Notes under the pieces: model-generated | Database searches by the model: none | The model's input: only the letters and a program-made list of their open reading frames with translations | Told to the model about the DNA's origin: nothing | Position numbers and translations under genes: made by a program | DNA from: Zea mays | Lineage: Eukaryota > Streptophyta > Magnoliopsida > Poales > Poaceae | Assembly (NCBI RefSeq): GCF_902167145.1 | Contig: NC_050098.1 | Coordinates: 112,320,207-112,384,206, forward strand | Reading direction: 5' to 3' | Length of the DNA stretch: 64,000 bases | In this document: piece by piece, positions 35,568-45,813 of the stretch | Layout: each line of letters opens with the position of its first letter | How positions within the stretch are numbered: the first letter of the stretch is position 1

Positions 35568-36886
35568 CTGAAAGAAAGTTAAAAGTGAGGGGCAGTAGTC
35601 TGGGAAATAACATATTGTTAGGAAAAAGTGCTTTTACACTATTCATAAATTGATATATTCATAGTTAGTTTACTGCAGTGACTATTAGAAATTCAGAAGC
35701 AAAAGGTGGAAAGATTCATTCCCGTGTGAGTAAAGCGGTACTGACATTTCAAATTTCATCGATAGGATTCAAATACCATGATCAACATATGGCAATGAAT
35801 TTATATGGACTCTGTTGCCTCCAGTATATCAAGTAGCACAGAGTAAATTGATAAAGAAAAAAGGAAAAAAGAGGCAGTGACTAGATAAGAACTAAGACAT
35901 CACAGCCAATTTTTTTACAGTTTTCTACAAGATCTGACTGTAGCAGAAAAATTACTGAATGACACGAAGATAAGGATTGTACATGAATCAGGAGAAAACA
36001 GTAAAATTAATGATATGGTTTCAGGATCTCAGATCAGTTCATATTTCCATACAAGAAATGAATGTGCAAGTCACAGCATAAAATATAACAGTGTCCTATT
36101 AAGCTTGTGCCAAATTTAAAATACAATTCTCTTATTACAAGGCATAAAAATATTTACCTATAAATATATTATAACTTTAATTTCCTACTATCGTATCAAT
36201 GATACTATTAAATATTGTTTCATGACTTCTTTTGTGGACTCATTAAAAAGTGAAACGAACAAAAAAAGAACGGGTCAAAAACAAACCATAAAAGGATGCT
36301 ACCAAAAACAAAAAATGCAATGGAGAACAACAAGGACCAGAAACCAAAAGCAGAGGAAGATTCAAAATCAGGCTAAATAAAGAAAAAAAATAAAAAAGAC
36401 AAAACTAATAAACTCTATGATTTAATATTGGGTCAGATGAGATAAGATAAAGATTTATACTATTATATTTTTCTATTTGGGTTAGGATTCCAGGTTACTC
36501 AAGAGAGGATTCTATTAGGATTAGGATTCCTAGCTATCTAGTCAAGAAGTCATGTAAGTGTCATATAAAAGAGGAGGGCAGAGGGCTATAGATAAACGAA
36601 TAGAGACTGTTTTGGGAGGACCATACCCAAAAAAATGGTTAAGATCTTTTGGCTCTTTAATATTGTATATAAATATTAGGCATAGTTTAGAAGAGAAAAC
36701 AATCATCATGTGATAAACCATGTAATGTTGGAAGAACAGATCCATAGACTGGTACAACTACAGACTAAAATGTCAATATCATCTGTCCATTATTTTTGTA
36801 ACAGTTGTAGACTGTGGACCCAAATGCATGATCATGCTAATAAAACCAACAATTACTCCCAGTAATTACAGAAAAGAGCATATTAC

Positions 36887-38182
36887 CTGTGTATTCTCTA
36901 GATTTTTGTAGTCCTCAATGAAATGTGTAATAACTGGAGTCGGTATCACATAACCTATGTTCTCCGCATCTTCATGTTTAAGAGACTGAAAAGCTATACC
37001 GACACATTTTCCCCTATCATTAAAAGCTGGGCCACCTGAATTTCCTGAATTAATAGCTGCATCTATCTATTAACAAGACAAGGTATTAGACACGTCGGTG
37101 AGCCGATAAGTCATGATTTCTCAAAATATTTACTTCACTTGCAACATCTATCTTTATAAAAAGATTTATTTGAAGTTATCATAATTTCAGAAAAAAATGT
37201 ACCTGCAATCCTAGAAGTTCTATAGAACCATGAACATATAAAAGCATTTCTATCCTAGAGACCACTCCACTTGTCACGGATATGGTATCTCCTCCAATTG
37301 GATAGCCAACAACAGTAACTGCATCCTGAAGGACTGGTAATGTTCCAAACTCAATAGGTGAAACTCCTTCCCAGAATTCATCATCATTGACAGTTAAGAG
37401 CGTTGAGACAGATACAACAAACGAATAATATCAAATTAGATTGCATAAGCAACATGAAAAATCAACTGTATGATAAGTACCATGCCATAACTCAAATGAT
37501 GCTATAGCCTCAGAAGTTTCATAGATACCATAAAAAATGATCTTGGTGTATTTCTCTAAGAAAACAATAAAGAAATTACTATGCATCCGATTTTCACGAC
37601 TACAATGGACAAACCCAACATCACAATAAGAAGAAAAAAAACTAAGAGTAAGAAATAAACAATGGAGACAGTGGCAGGGATGGGGAGAGCGGTCGCACCA
37701 ATGTCGCACTCTGTGCCGATGGCCAGGACGGTGGCAAGGTACTCCACGGAGTGAGCATTGGTGAGGACATGGTGGCCGCTGATGATAAATCCGCTGCTGC
37801 TGGAGCAGTACTGCCGCTTCCGCTGCCACGGTAGCGAGATGTTGGGCTCCGTGTGCACGCAGAACACCTTGACCACAGCGTCCATGCATGGCACTACCCT
37901 CACCACCTCATCCCAGCTCGCGGGGCCTGACTCTGCCACTGCCACCACATCGCCTCCGTTTGCCACCGGCTTCGGCTCCCCGCGGCGGGGTGGAGATGGA
38001 GGACGCGTGGCGTCCACGTCGGCGAGGGCCTCATGACGTCGCGGCTTGCGGCCACGGCGCCCAGCCGGAGCGGGGGCGACCGAGGGAGAGGGGGAGGAGT
38101 GGTCGGGGGAGGGCGGCGATGCCTTGGGCTTGCGCCCCCGCTTGTGCTTGTGCTTGTTGGAGGCGGAGGAGGGATCGTCCAT
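36887..38182 (-). pseudogene. DEG9: Captured DEG9-like serine protease fragment, exons 1-3
   Basis: Three minus-strand exons retain introns, so capture was from genomic DNA. Exon 1 (38182-37699) starts [19 protein letters not shown] in a GCCGCCATGG context, has two RGRKP basic motifs, and carries [19 protein letters not shown] and LTNAHSVE with the catalytic His. Exon 2 (37402-37203) encodes [14 protein letters not shown] and [16 protein letters not shown]. Exon 3 (37066-36887) encodes [11 protein letters not shown] with the catalytic Ser, and then [19 protein letters not shown]9 is a nuclear/nucleolar Deg/HtrA protease in Arabidopsis. The PDZ-like part is absent. Compared with the DEG9 I recall, about 15 codons are missing after HSVE. 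The intron-1 acceptor reads CTCAA|CG instead of AG. It is probably non-functional, although all phases agree. Confidence 0.88.
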
Positions 38183-38953
38183 GGCGGCGGGCTAGGGTTT
38201 CGCCGCGAGGAGGACGAGCCGAAGTGCCGAACCGAGGAAGATGAGGAGTGTCGGCTCAGTTTGAGGCGGGCCGTGCAGGCCGAATTGGGCTGGATTGATT
38301 CAGGGTTCCACTGTTTCACAGACTGTAGTGTTTTTGTCAGTTGTTTGCGCATCGTGACGTTCCATTGTTTAGAGGTTGAACTTAAATCTCATCCTGGATT
38401 GATTTAGGTTTTGTTTTTTTTCTTTTTTTATTTCTTTTTCTAAATTTGAAATACATTTTTAAATAACCCTACAATTCATAGTAATTAAACAAAAATTATT
38501 TATAAATAAAATATTAATTTTTGGGCTAATACTTATTATATTTTTTTTATTTACTAGGATTTTCATTTAAGAAGAAATGTTATTCAATAACCAAAAATCA
38601 ATCATGCGCAATAAAAGAATTATTCCAAATGCAAATACATAACAAACACTTAAAAGAATCAATCATGGTCGCTAAAAATCATGTTTACTTGTTTTAATTA
38701 ATTTTTAGTCACTAACATCTACAGGTATGTTCAGGCTATAAGATTTGATAGTGATCCTTGCTCTATAGCGACCCACCGCTAGTCCCCGACGACATCTATA
38801 GCGACCAACCATAAGTTGTTATATTTCTAGACTTTTAGCGACCAATCGACCGTTGCTACAAAAGGATTTAGCGACTGACCGTCGGTCCATAACCTTTAGC
38901 AACCAATAGTTGGTACCTAATAAGGGTCACTAAAGATCAACCGTCGTGTAGTG
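38183..38953 (-). other. 5' flank of the captured gene and right CACTA end
   Basis: Just upstream of the DEG9-like ATG (minus strand) lies CGGCGAAACCCTAGCCCGCC, a telo-box-like 5' UTR motif common in plant housekeeping genes. This suggests the capture included leader sequence. From about 38400 the sequence is AT-rich CACTA interior, and 38760-38945 holds the right-hand AGCGACC-type subterminal repeats. Confidence 0.6.
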
Positions 38954-39056
38954 AAAGGTAAGACAGAATCGAGAAAAGTATAGAAAGAATCAGAGTAAGG
39001 TAAGTAGGTAATGGTTATGTCCATTTCTATCTAGGTTTCGTCCTATAGTCAACATT

Positions 39057-39068
39057 GCTCTGATACCA
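39057..39068 (-). promoter_or_regulatory. Primer binding site of the LARD-like element
   Basis: On the minus strand this reads TGGTATCAGAGC, complementary to initiator methionine tRNA. It lies four bases inside the right-hand (5') LTR. It shows that this non-coding element retains the signals for reverse transcription. Confidence 0.9.
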
Positions 39069-39072
39069 CTTC

Positions 39073-42000
39073 TGTCACACCCGGGTTTCGGGGCACCAAG
39101 ACCCGGGCGCGAACATAATCACCAGGTGTGCTGGGACCAAGTCTCACACATATGATGAATCATGGAACAGGATCGAATGTCACATTTTTACTACTTAACA
39201 GGAATTCTATACAAAATAAATAATTACATTATAAGGAGACAACGGTCCATCAACCCAAAGTTGACTGGGAGACGACGGCCTAGACCTCTCCGAACTCGCC
39301 ACAGCATCCTCCATGCGCCTCATCCTGCGGTACCTGTTCTTGACCTGTGTGGGGGGGTGTGAGACAGCAAGAGAGAGCTCACATACGTTCATCGCTCAAC
39401 AAGTTGTGGGGAATAATGTGCATGAACTCGCCAAAGGTGGGAGCTCACGTGAAGTGTAAGGCTTACCAAAGAGGATGGTTAGAGCTGAGCATTGCTTTTA
39501 AAGTTGGTGAAAATTTTATTAGCAATTACTAAGTATAAGTAAATACCAACCCAATTAAGAAAAGTAATAACATCACCTGCGATGCAATGCATATGACAAA
39601 TTGAATTTAGTTCCATAAATTAATCATGTGAGGGTCCGAGCTGCTCATGACCGTGAGCACGGCTAGTATACCAGTTTTACACTGTGCAGAGGTTGCGCAT
39701 CTTTACCCACAAGTCATGTTACCCATCTGCCAAGGGATCGCGACTTCCCATACACCTCTACCGAGGAGGCGAGGCAGGGTAACACTACGAGGCCTTTACA
39801 AAGTTCCACTAGCTTCAGAAAACCCGCTACAGTTTATAGGAAGCTCCAATGCAGGGTTCTTGCCTGACCGCCATCGCAGCGAAATCAACCAAGGACCTCC
39901 CTACACTGACCACTCCCTTACTGCCCTTGCCCCTTTCGGGTAAGGTAGTCCTCCACTAGCTTTCCTAATTAATCAGCCAAGGGCGTCCATAAACCCTTGT
40001 GGTAGCACTGTTTTCCCGGGTGGTCGCTCCATATTCCAATTAACATAATGATCTTATCATGAACAGTGATAATAAACAGATAATAAAAGTATAATCGTGA
40101 ACAATGTATCTTCATACCCAAAACCACATAAAGCACTAGCAAGTACTACCCAAAAAGTTCAGTGGTAAACAAGGTATAAAGATAGACAAACTAGGGTAAC
40201 CTATTGGGTCCCATCAAAATTAACCTATGCAGATCATTATGATTAATCAGAACATGGCTGGGTAAAAAGAAGTGATCAAGGGCACAACTTGCCTTCAATG
40301 AGCTCCTGCTCAGCTACTTCTACTTGTTGAACCTCAGAATCCACAGTGGCTTGCTCGTCTACTCGCATCAACACAATACATACATAGTATAGCAAAAATT
40401 AACATTGCACCAAACATGTGAATAAAATACACAATAAAAATCTACACAGTAAAATAAAATCATAGGAACAGAAATCATAATTTTTGGTATTATAGATTTT
40501 AAGATATGAATTTCCTAAGGTTTAATGTGCTTGAAATAGGATTAAATGAGAAATTAATTTTCTAACTGTTTTCATACCGAAACAGAGACACTAAATGATA
40601 GACAATAATATTACAAAAATTTAGAAATTGATATGGATTAATTTGGACTAAATATGAAATTTCTATGAATTTTACAAGTTCTAGCACTTATTTATATATT
40701 AAAAATCCATTTATAACTTAAATTCTCTGGTTTTATACTATTCTGGATTGGGCCTCAATTTCTGGAAAGTCCAGGGGTCTCGGGGTAGAATTCCTAAGAC
40801 ACAGGGAACAACCGAGGTGGATGGCGGGTTATTTTCTAGAAAGGTTATGGACTCATACGCAAAATGGCATGGCGAAGGGGTATAGATCGATCTTGGCCGC
40901 ACAATTGGCAATCCAAGGTCTGGATTAAATCTACAACCATTAGAAATGTGGTGCAATATAGGCCCTTGGATATGGATCGAACAGCTATGGCTCCTAAGTC
41001 GCGTGGATCGCACGGTGACCGCTCGATTAAGGATCTACGGCTTGGACTAAATCGCCCCCAAGCCGAACATCCATATGTGATCAATGCCACACGCTGGTCA
41101 TCCAATGGTCGACGCTAACCAAAGCTTTCCCAGCTGGCCCCGACGGCGCCGCCCACAAACTACGGCGGAGCTTCACCGGCGAACCATGCGCCCATGCTCT
41201 AGTGCTCGGTTTCTCAATCTTTTAGGTGCTAAACGATGTGCGAGGTGAAACCAATCGACGAGGCAGGGTCTGACCGGGGGTGGCGGCGCAGAGAACCCCC
41301 AACGCGACCGACTACGGATCCGCGGCGGCGCTAAGGTTCCCGCGAGCGATTCACGTAGCTAGGGCGAGCATCTACCTATGATTCTCGGTGTTGTGTAACA
41401 AGGGGTAACGAGCGGGAGGTAGGACAGTTTCTTACCGGCAATGGCGCGGCACAGAGCTCCAATTGCGGAACAATGGCGTCAGTGGCGGAATCGCACGGCG
41501 GCAGATGAGATCCACGCGGAATTCTGCCCAGTCCTCACTGCAACGAACGCTCCCGCACCGCGCACAACCTCCACCCACGCAAATTGAACCGCGACCGAGA
41601 GTTCCGTGGCCCGAATCGAAGTCTCCTCGCCGGTCGACGGTGGCGGCAGAATCGTCCCTCCCCACGAGCGCTCGGAGCGATGGCGGATGAGGCTAAGCGG
41701 TGAGGAGAAAGAGAGGGAGCCGGCTCGGCCCAACCCCTTTTATGTGCGTGAGTCGGTTTGGAGGGGAGTGCCGCCAGCTGCGCGCGCTTCTCGCGCGGTG
41801 GTTCAACGAAGTCTGCCATGTGCGCGGATGTGGTTGAATAGCGGCGGCCTTTGCGCGGAGCTGGGCGATGACAGCGTGGGCCCCATGTGTCAGAGACAGG
41901 GAAGGGGAGACACGAGTGTGGCGGGGGAGACTGTACGTGGGCCCGAAGTGCAGCGAAGCGCGGACACGAGTGGGCGACGTGGCGCGACTGAGCGACAGAC

Positions 42001-42542
42001 AGGTGGGGTCTGTATGCCAGGGCAGCAGGATGCGCGGTGGAGAGAAACCCAGGCCGCGCGAGTGATTTCCTCAAGCGGGCCGAATTGGGGTAAGCTGGCC
42101 TAGTAAGATTCTCTTTCCCTTTTTCTTTTTCCTGTTTGGTTTTCTTTTATAATTATTTTGAATAAAGTTTGAATTTGAATGTGAGTTTTACCTTTGAGTA
42201 CATTTTACAAATTCACACTCTAGTGTAGGAATAATATATTTTTTGTACTTATTTTTATCCACATAATATTTATTTTCTTTTCTAAATTCTAGAATCTATT
42301 TTGGATTCTAGATTTCCTTTTTGAATTAATATATTCCTTGTCTCTTTATTTTTATATTGTCACAAAATGCATACACAAAAATAACATCCAGCATGATGCA
42401 TAATTTATTTGAGTGTTATTTTGTTAATTATTTATCTGCGCAAGTGGGGTGTCCACATGGAATGATGGATTGTCATAACACACATAAATAAGGGAATATA
42501 ATTTCTCCTTTTAGATTTTTTTCTTACAAAGTGGGTATTACA
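39073..42542 (-). repeat. 5' LTR of the LARD-like element
   Basis: This 3470-bp LTR has the same length as its partner, with scattered substitutions (mostly C/T and G/A) and a few one-base indels. It is adjacent to the primer binding site. It ends at 42542 and is followed by the TGCTG duplication, after which Tat-A antisense-ORF coding resumes in frame. Confidence 0.92.
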
Positions 42543-44959
42543 TGCTGGAGGTTACCGGGGGTGGATGGCCCAAGAATGTTCCTATCCCCCGCGCGGCTGG
42601 CGAAGACTTCTTTACGTCTCGCATGGCTCATGACTTGAGGGTGTTTACTTACGAACAGAATATTGCTGCTGTTGTGTCGGCAGTGATGAACAAGGACCGT
42701 CAAGATGCTGCGCAGAAGCGTCGGGCAGTCGTCAGGATGGTCGATCCCGTGCGCGAGGCAAAGAGGGCATGTGGAAGCGCGAAGGCTGTAGCCTCCGGCA
42801 GTGGCAAGCCGGTGCCAGCTGCGCCCGGAGGCAGCAAGGCGTCGACGGGCGAGAAGGCTGCAGCCGTGGGCGGAACCAAGCCTCCCCCGGGCAGACCTTC
42901 GCCCGCGAAGCTGCCTCCGCCGGGGAAGCGTGTTGTTGACTTCGGCACGAATATCAGTGTCGAGGATTATCTGGTTGGTAAGTATATATATGTTTTTTTT
43001 GACCGGAGGCATGTTGCAGGGTCGGGCGAGGGACAATTGGTTGTTGTCCCGCCTTCGGTGGTAGCCACCTCGCCATCGGCGGTGGTAAAGGCGAAGGGGG
43101 CCACGCAGGACCCGTGGGCCGCCTTTTGCGTGAGCGGCGAGATTCTGACGGCCGCTGCCGCTAGGGACGTGGCGGGCACCATGTCCCAGCGGCTGAGGGA
43201 AGTGTCTCATCAGCTGTCGTAGCAGCTGACGCAGCAGCTGAAGCAAGTAAGTTGTGCTGGACTTCGATGTTTGTTGTGTTTTGGCTCATGTGTTTGTGTC
43301 TCATGAAGGTTTGACTTGTGTTTTTGGCAGGCGGCCGACTTCACCGACCGTGTTGCGTCGGGCGTCCTGACTGCGGACGTCGCCACCGAAGTCGAGAATC
43401 TTCGGGCGCAGCATGAGGATGCTGTCCGGGATAAGTCGGCTGCGGAGAGCAAGAACCGCAAGCTGGCGGAGAAGGTGGCCACCCTGGAGGCCGAGAAGAC
43501 GGACCTCCGGCGATGGCTGGCGGAGGAGAGGAGGGAGGCTAACCAGGCCATCGCTGAAGCGCAGGCTGCGCAAGCGGAGGCTAAGGTGGCGCTGGCGAAG
43601 GGTAGCCTCGCTAGCCAACGCGCCGAGGAGTGGGAGGCGAGGTTCAACGCCCTGCGCAGTCGTGTGGACAAGGCCAAGACCTCAGTACGCTCAGAAGTCG
43701 TGCGGACGCACGCGCAGCTTGCGGAAGCATACCGCGATCTGGGTGCGTGGACTGCAGATTTCGATGTGCCCGACCACGAGGCCAGCCTCCGCTTCCTTGA
43801 ATGGTTGCAGGAGGAGCTGCTGGTGCTCCCGACTATTGTGCAGGGCTTCATGTCCTACGCCTCCCTCGTCACATGCGAGGGGGCCATGAATGCGTTGTCC
43901 CGCGAGGGGTGCAAACACTATGAGGTCTTCGACCAGTCAGATGAAAACTTTGAGCGCGAAATTTTTAAGGTCGAAGACCCTGTGGTAAAGGATTCCGCGG
44001 GGACACTCTTCGATCGGATGTGGGGTCCTCATGGCCGGGAGGCGGTTAGGGAGCGGTCTGACCGGGCGAGAGAGCAGGTAAAGCTTGTCTTTTGTTTCGT
44101 GTGGTTGAATGTGGGTACGTGTGGGTTTGCTGAGTGAGTGTGCTGTTGCTGTAGATGGCGCGTGCTAAGGATGTCGAAGAGCTTGGAGATCTGAACGGCG
44201 CGCGGCCCGAGGCTGAGGTCAACCCGGTGCTGCCCAAGGCTGAGGTTGACCCGGCACTGCCCTTGGAAGCCGGTGAAGGCTCCTCCGCTGCGCCTGTGCC
44301 TACTGTGTCCGGTGAAGGCTCCTTGCCAGCCCCTGCGCCGATGGCGGAGGACCCCCCGAAGGCGGTGGTGGAGCTGGCAGCAGAGGATCCCATGGCAGCG
44401 GCCGGGCCTTCGCAGGTGGCTTAGTAGGTGTGGGGGAGTTAATAAATTTTGTCTGTGTTACTGAACCTTGGTTGCTGCGCAGGTTCAGGATTTTGGGCCT
44501 GCGCACGCAACCGCTACTGACACTGCTAATTTTGTGGTGGCTTCGACCGTGGTTGCTGAAAATGAATCGGATGATTCTGTGTCTAAGTTTTTTGAGTCTG
44601 ATGATTCTGGGAGTTCGGTTGTGTGGACGGAAGAGTCTTCGGATAAGGACTTGGATTATTTTGCGGCCTTGGATGTGGCTGTGGCGGAGGCTTCTCCGTG
44701 TGTGACAGATGCTGAAGTTTTTCCTGGTCCAAGTGCTAGGCGTAGGCGGCGAAGGGCGGTGGCGAAGCGTAGAGTGAGTGAGGTGGAGGGTGGTCGTCTT
44801 CGTGTGGACAGGGCTGGCAAGCGGGAATTGTTGTCCTCGCCGGTTGGGGCGAGTGTAGGTGAGGGGGAGTTGCGAAGTCTTTTTGAGGGTGAGGAGCTGA
44901 GGATAATGTTGTTTAACTATAGGGAGATGGGTATCATCCTGAAGGTTGAACCAATGTAA
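42543..44959 (+). pseudogene. Tat-A antisense ORF, 3' part, with probable introns
   Basis: Coding resumes after the LARD-like element (EVTGGGWPKNVPIPRAAG) and continues through exon-like blocks: 42543-42975, about 43020-43245, 43331-44074, 44156-44424 and about 44483-44959. Likely donors and acceptors include GGTAAGTATATAT at 42976, AAGTAAGTTG near 43246 to GGCAG at 43330, and GCAGGTAAAG near 44074 to TGTAG at 44155. The third block is a strong coiled coil (EVENLRAQHEDAVRDKSAAE onward). The last block is acidic then basic (PSARRRRRRAVAKRR) and ends GIILKVEPM. A stop at about 43220 lies in a Gln-rich stretch. The function is unknown. Confidence 0.6.
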
Positions 44960-45076
44960 GGTGTGATGCCCTCGCTGTACGTATGTAACTATAATTTGTA
45001 TGATGAGGCTGTGTGCCTTCGCTGATCCGGCCGTGCCCGTAGGGTACTTGTGCACTTGATCTAGCGTGTTTATTAT

Positions 45077-45590
45077 GTCGGTCCGGCTGCACCTGTAGTC
45101 GGTCTTTGCACGGATAGTCTTTTGAGGAAGACTTCGATTTTGCGCACTTGTTGTGCTAGTCTGGCTGCACCCTTAGGCGACTATTGCACGGATAGTCTTT
45201 TGGGGAAGACTTCAGTTTTGCGCACTTGTAGTGCTAGTCCGGCTGCACCCTTAGGAGACTTTTGCACGGATAGTCTTTTGGGGAAGACTTCGGTTTTGCG
45301 CACTTGCAGTGCTAGTCCGGCTGCACCCTTAGGCGACTTTTGCATGGATAGTCTTTTGGGGAAGACTTCGGTTTTGCGCACTTGCAGTGCTAGTCCGGCT
45401 GCACCCTTAGGCAACTTTTGCACGGATAGTCTTTTGGGGAAGACTTCGGTTTTGCGCACTTGCAGTGCTAGTCCGGCTGCACCCTTAGGCGACTTTTGCA
45501 CGGATAGTCTTTTGGGGAAGACTTCGGGTTTGCGCACTTGCAGTGCTAGTCCGGCTGCACCCTTAGGCGACTTTTGCGCGGAGTGTCGCA
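45077..45590. repeat. 78-bp tandem repeat array in the Tat-A 3' region
   Basis: Six full 78-bp units have phase points at 45109, 45187, 45265, 45343, 45421 and 45499, with partial units at both ends. Each contains CACGGATAGTCTTTTGGGGA, then TTTGCGCACTTG and CTAGTCCGGCTGCACCC. The period is a multiple of three, so both strands stay open. The plus strand gives 26-residue repeats and the minus strand also has a long ORF. No protein role is likely. It lies between the antisense ORF and the end of pol. Confidence 0.93.
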
Positions 45591-45595
45591 CGTGA

Positions 45596-45813
45596 GGGTA
45601 GCCAGCGCTGCCCCTCGCGGTGACTTCGTTGTGGTCGAATGCCGAAGACCGTCGATGCGATCTTTTTTCGACGTTGTAATTTTTTGCGGGGGATTTTTTG
45701 CGTGTATATTACATGGCTCCGCCTCATTAAAAACCTCACTCCCCGGGAGGAAAAGAGTGCGGGCCAGAATAAATCTGTTTGGGGAATTACAAGGGTGAGT
45801 TGGCCTTGAGGAG
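45596..45813 (-). other. Tat-A pol 3' untranslated spacer
   Basis: This short non-coding spacer lies between the repeat array and the integrase stop. Both strands have short open frames with no recognisable content. Confidence 0.5.

Larger units (their letters stand above)
34647..38953. mobile_element. Non-autonomous CACTA transposon carrying a DEG9-like gene fragment
   Basis: The 4307-bp element begins CACTACACGAC and ends GTCGTGTAGTG, a perfect 11-bp inverted repeat. It is flanked by a 3-bp AAA duplication (34644-34646, 38954-38956). Subterminal zones (34665-34915 and 38760-38945) are packed with AGCGACC(A/G)ACCGT-type repeats in both orientations, as expected for transposase binding in CACTA elements. 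No transposase is present. The core (35367-38182) holds exons on the minus strand from a host protease gene. Confidence 0.92.
29965..42542 (-). mobile_element. LARD-like long-LTR element inside Tat-A
   Basis: Two 3470-bp LTRs flank a short non-coding interior, with exact TGCTG duplications at 29960-29964 and 42543-42547. Termini on the plus strand are TGTCACACCC...GGGTATTACA. On the minus strand they are TGTAATACCC...GGGTGTGACA, as in Del/Tekay-type gypsy LTRs. The primer binding site lies beside the right LTR, so it is minus-oriented. Without the nested CACTA the interior is only about 1.33 kb and has no gag or pol, so it is a large retrotransposon derivative dependent on a helper. LTRs differ by roughly 1-2 percent by eye, younger than Tat-A. 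Confidence 0.9.

Noticed and set aside
42524..43246. 240-residue minus-strand ORF beside the LARD-like element
   Set aside because: It crosses the LTR/Tat-A junction and lies antisense to the Tat-A antisense ORF, which has the better protein signature.
45109..45595. Regular repeats that could suggest a CRISPR array or a repeat protein gene
   Set aside because: The 78-bp units are contiguous with no unique spacers, the setting is a plant retrotransposon 3' region, and the open frames on both strands follow from the period being a multiple of three.
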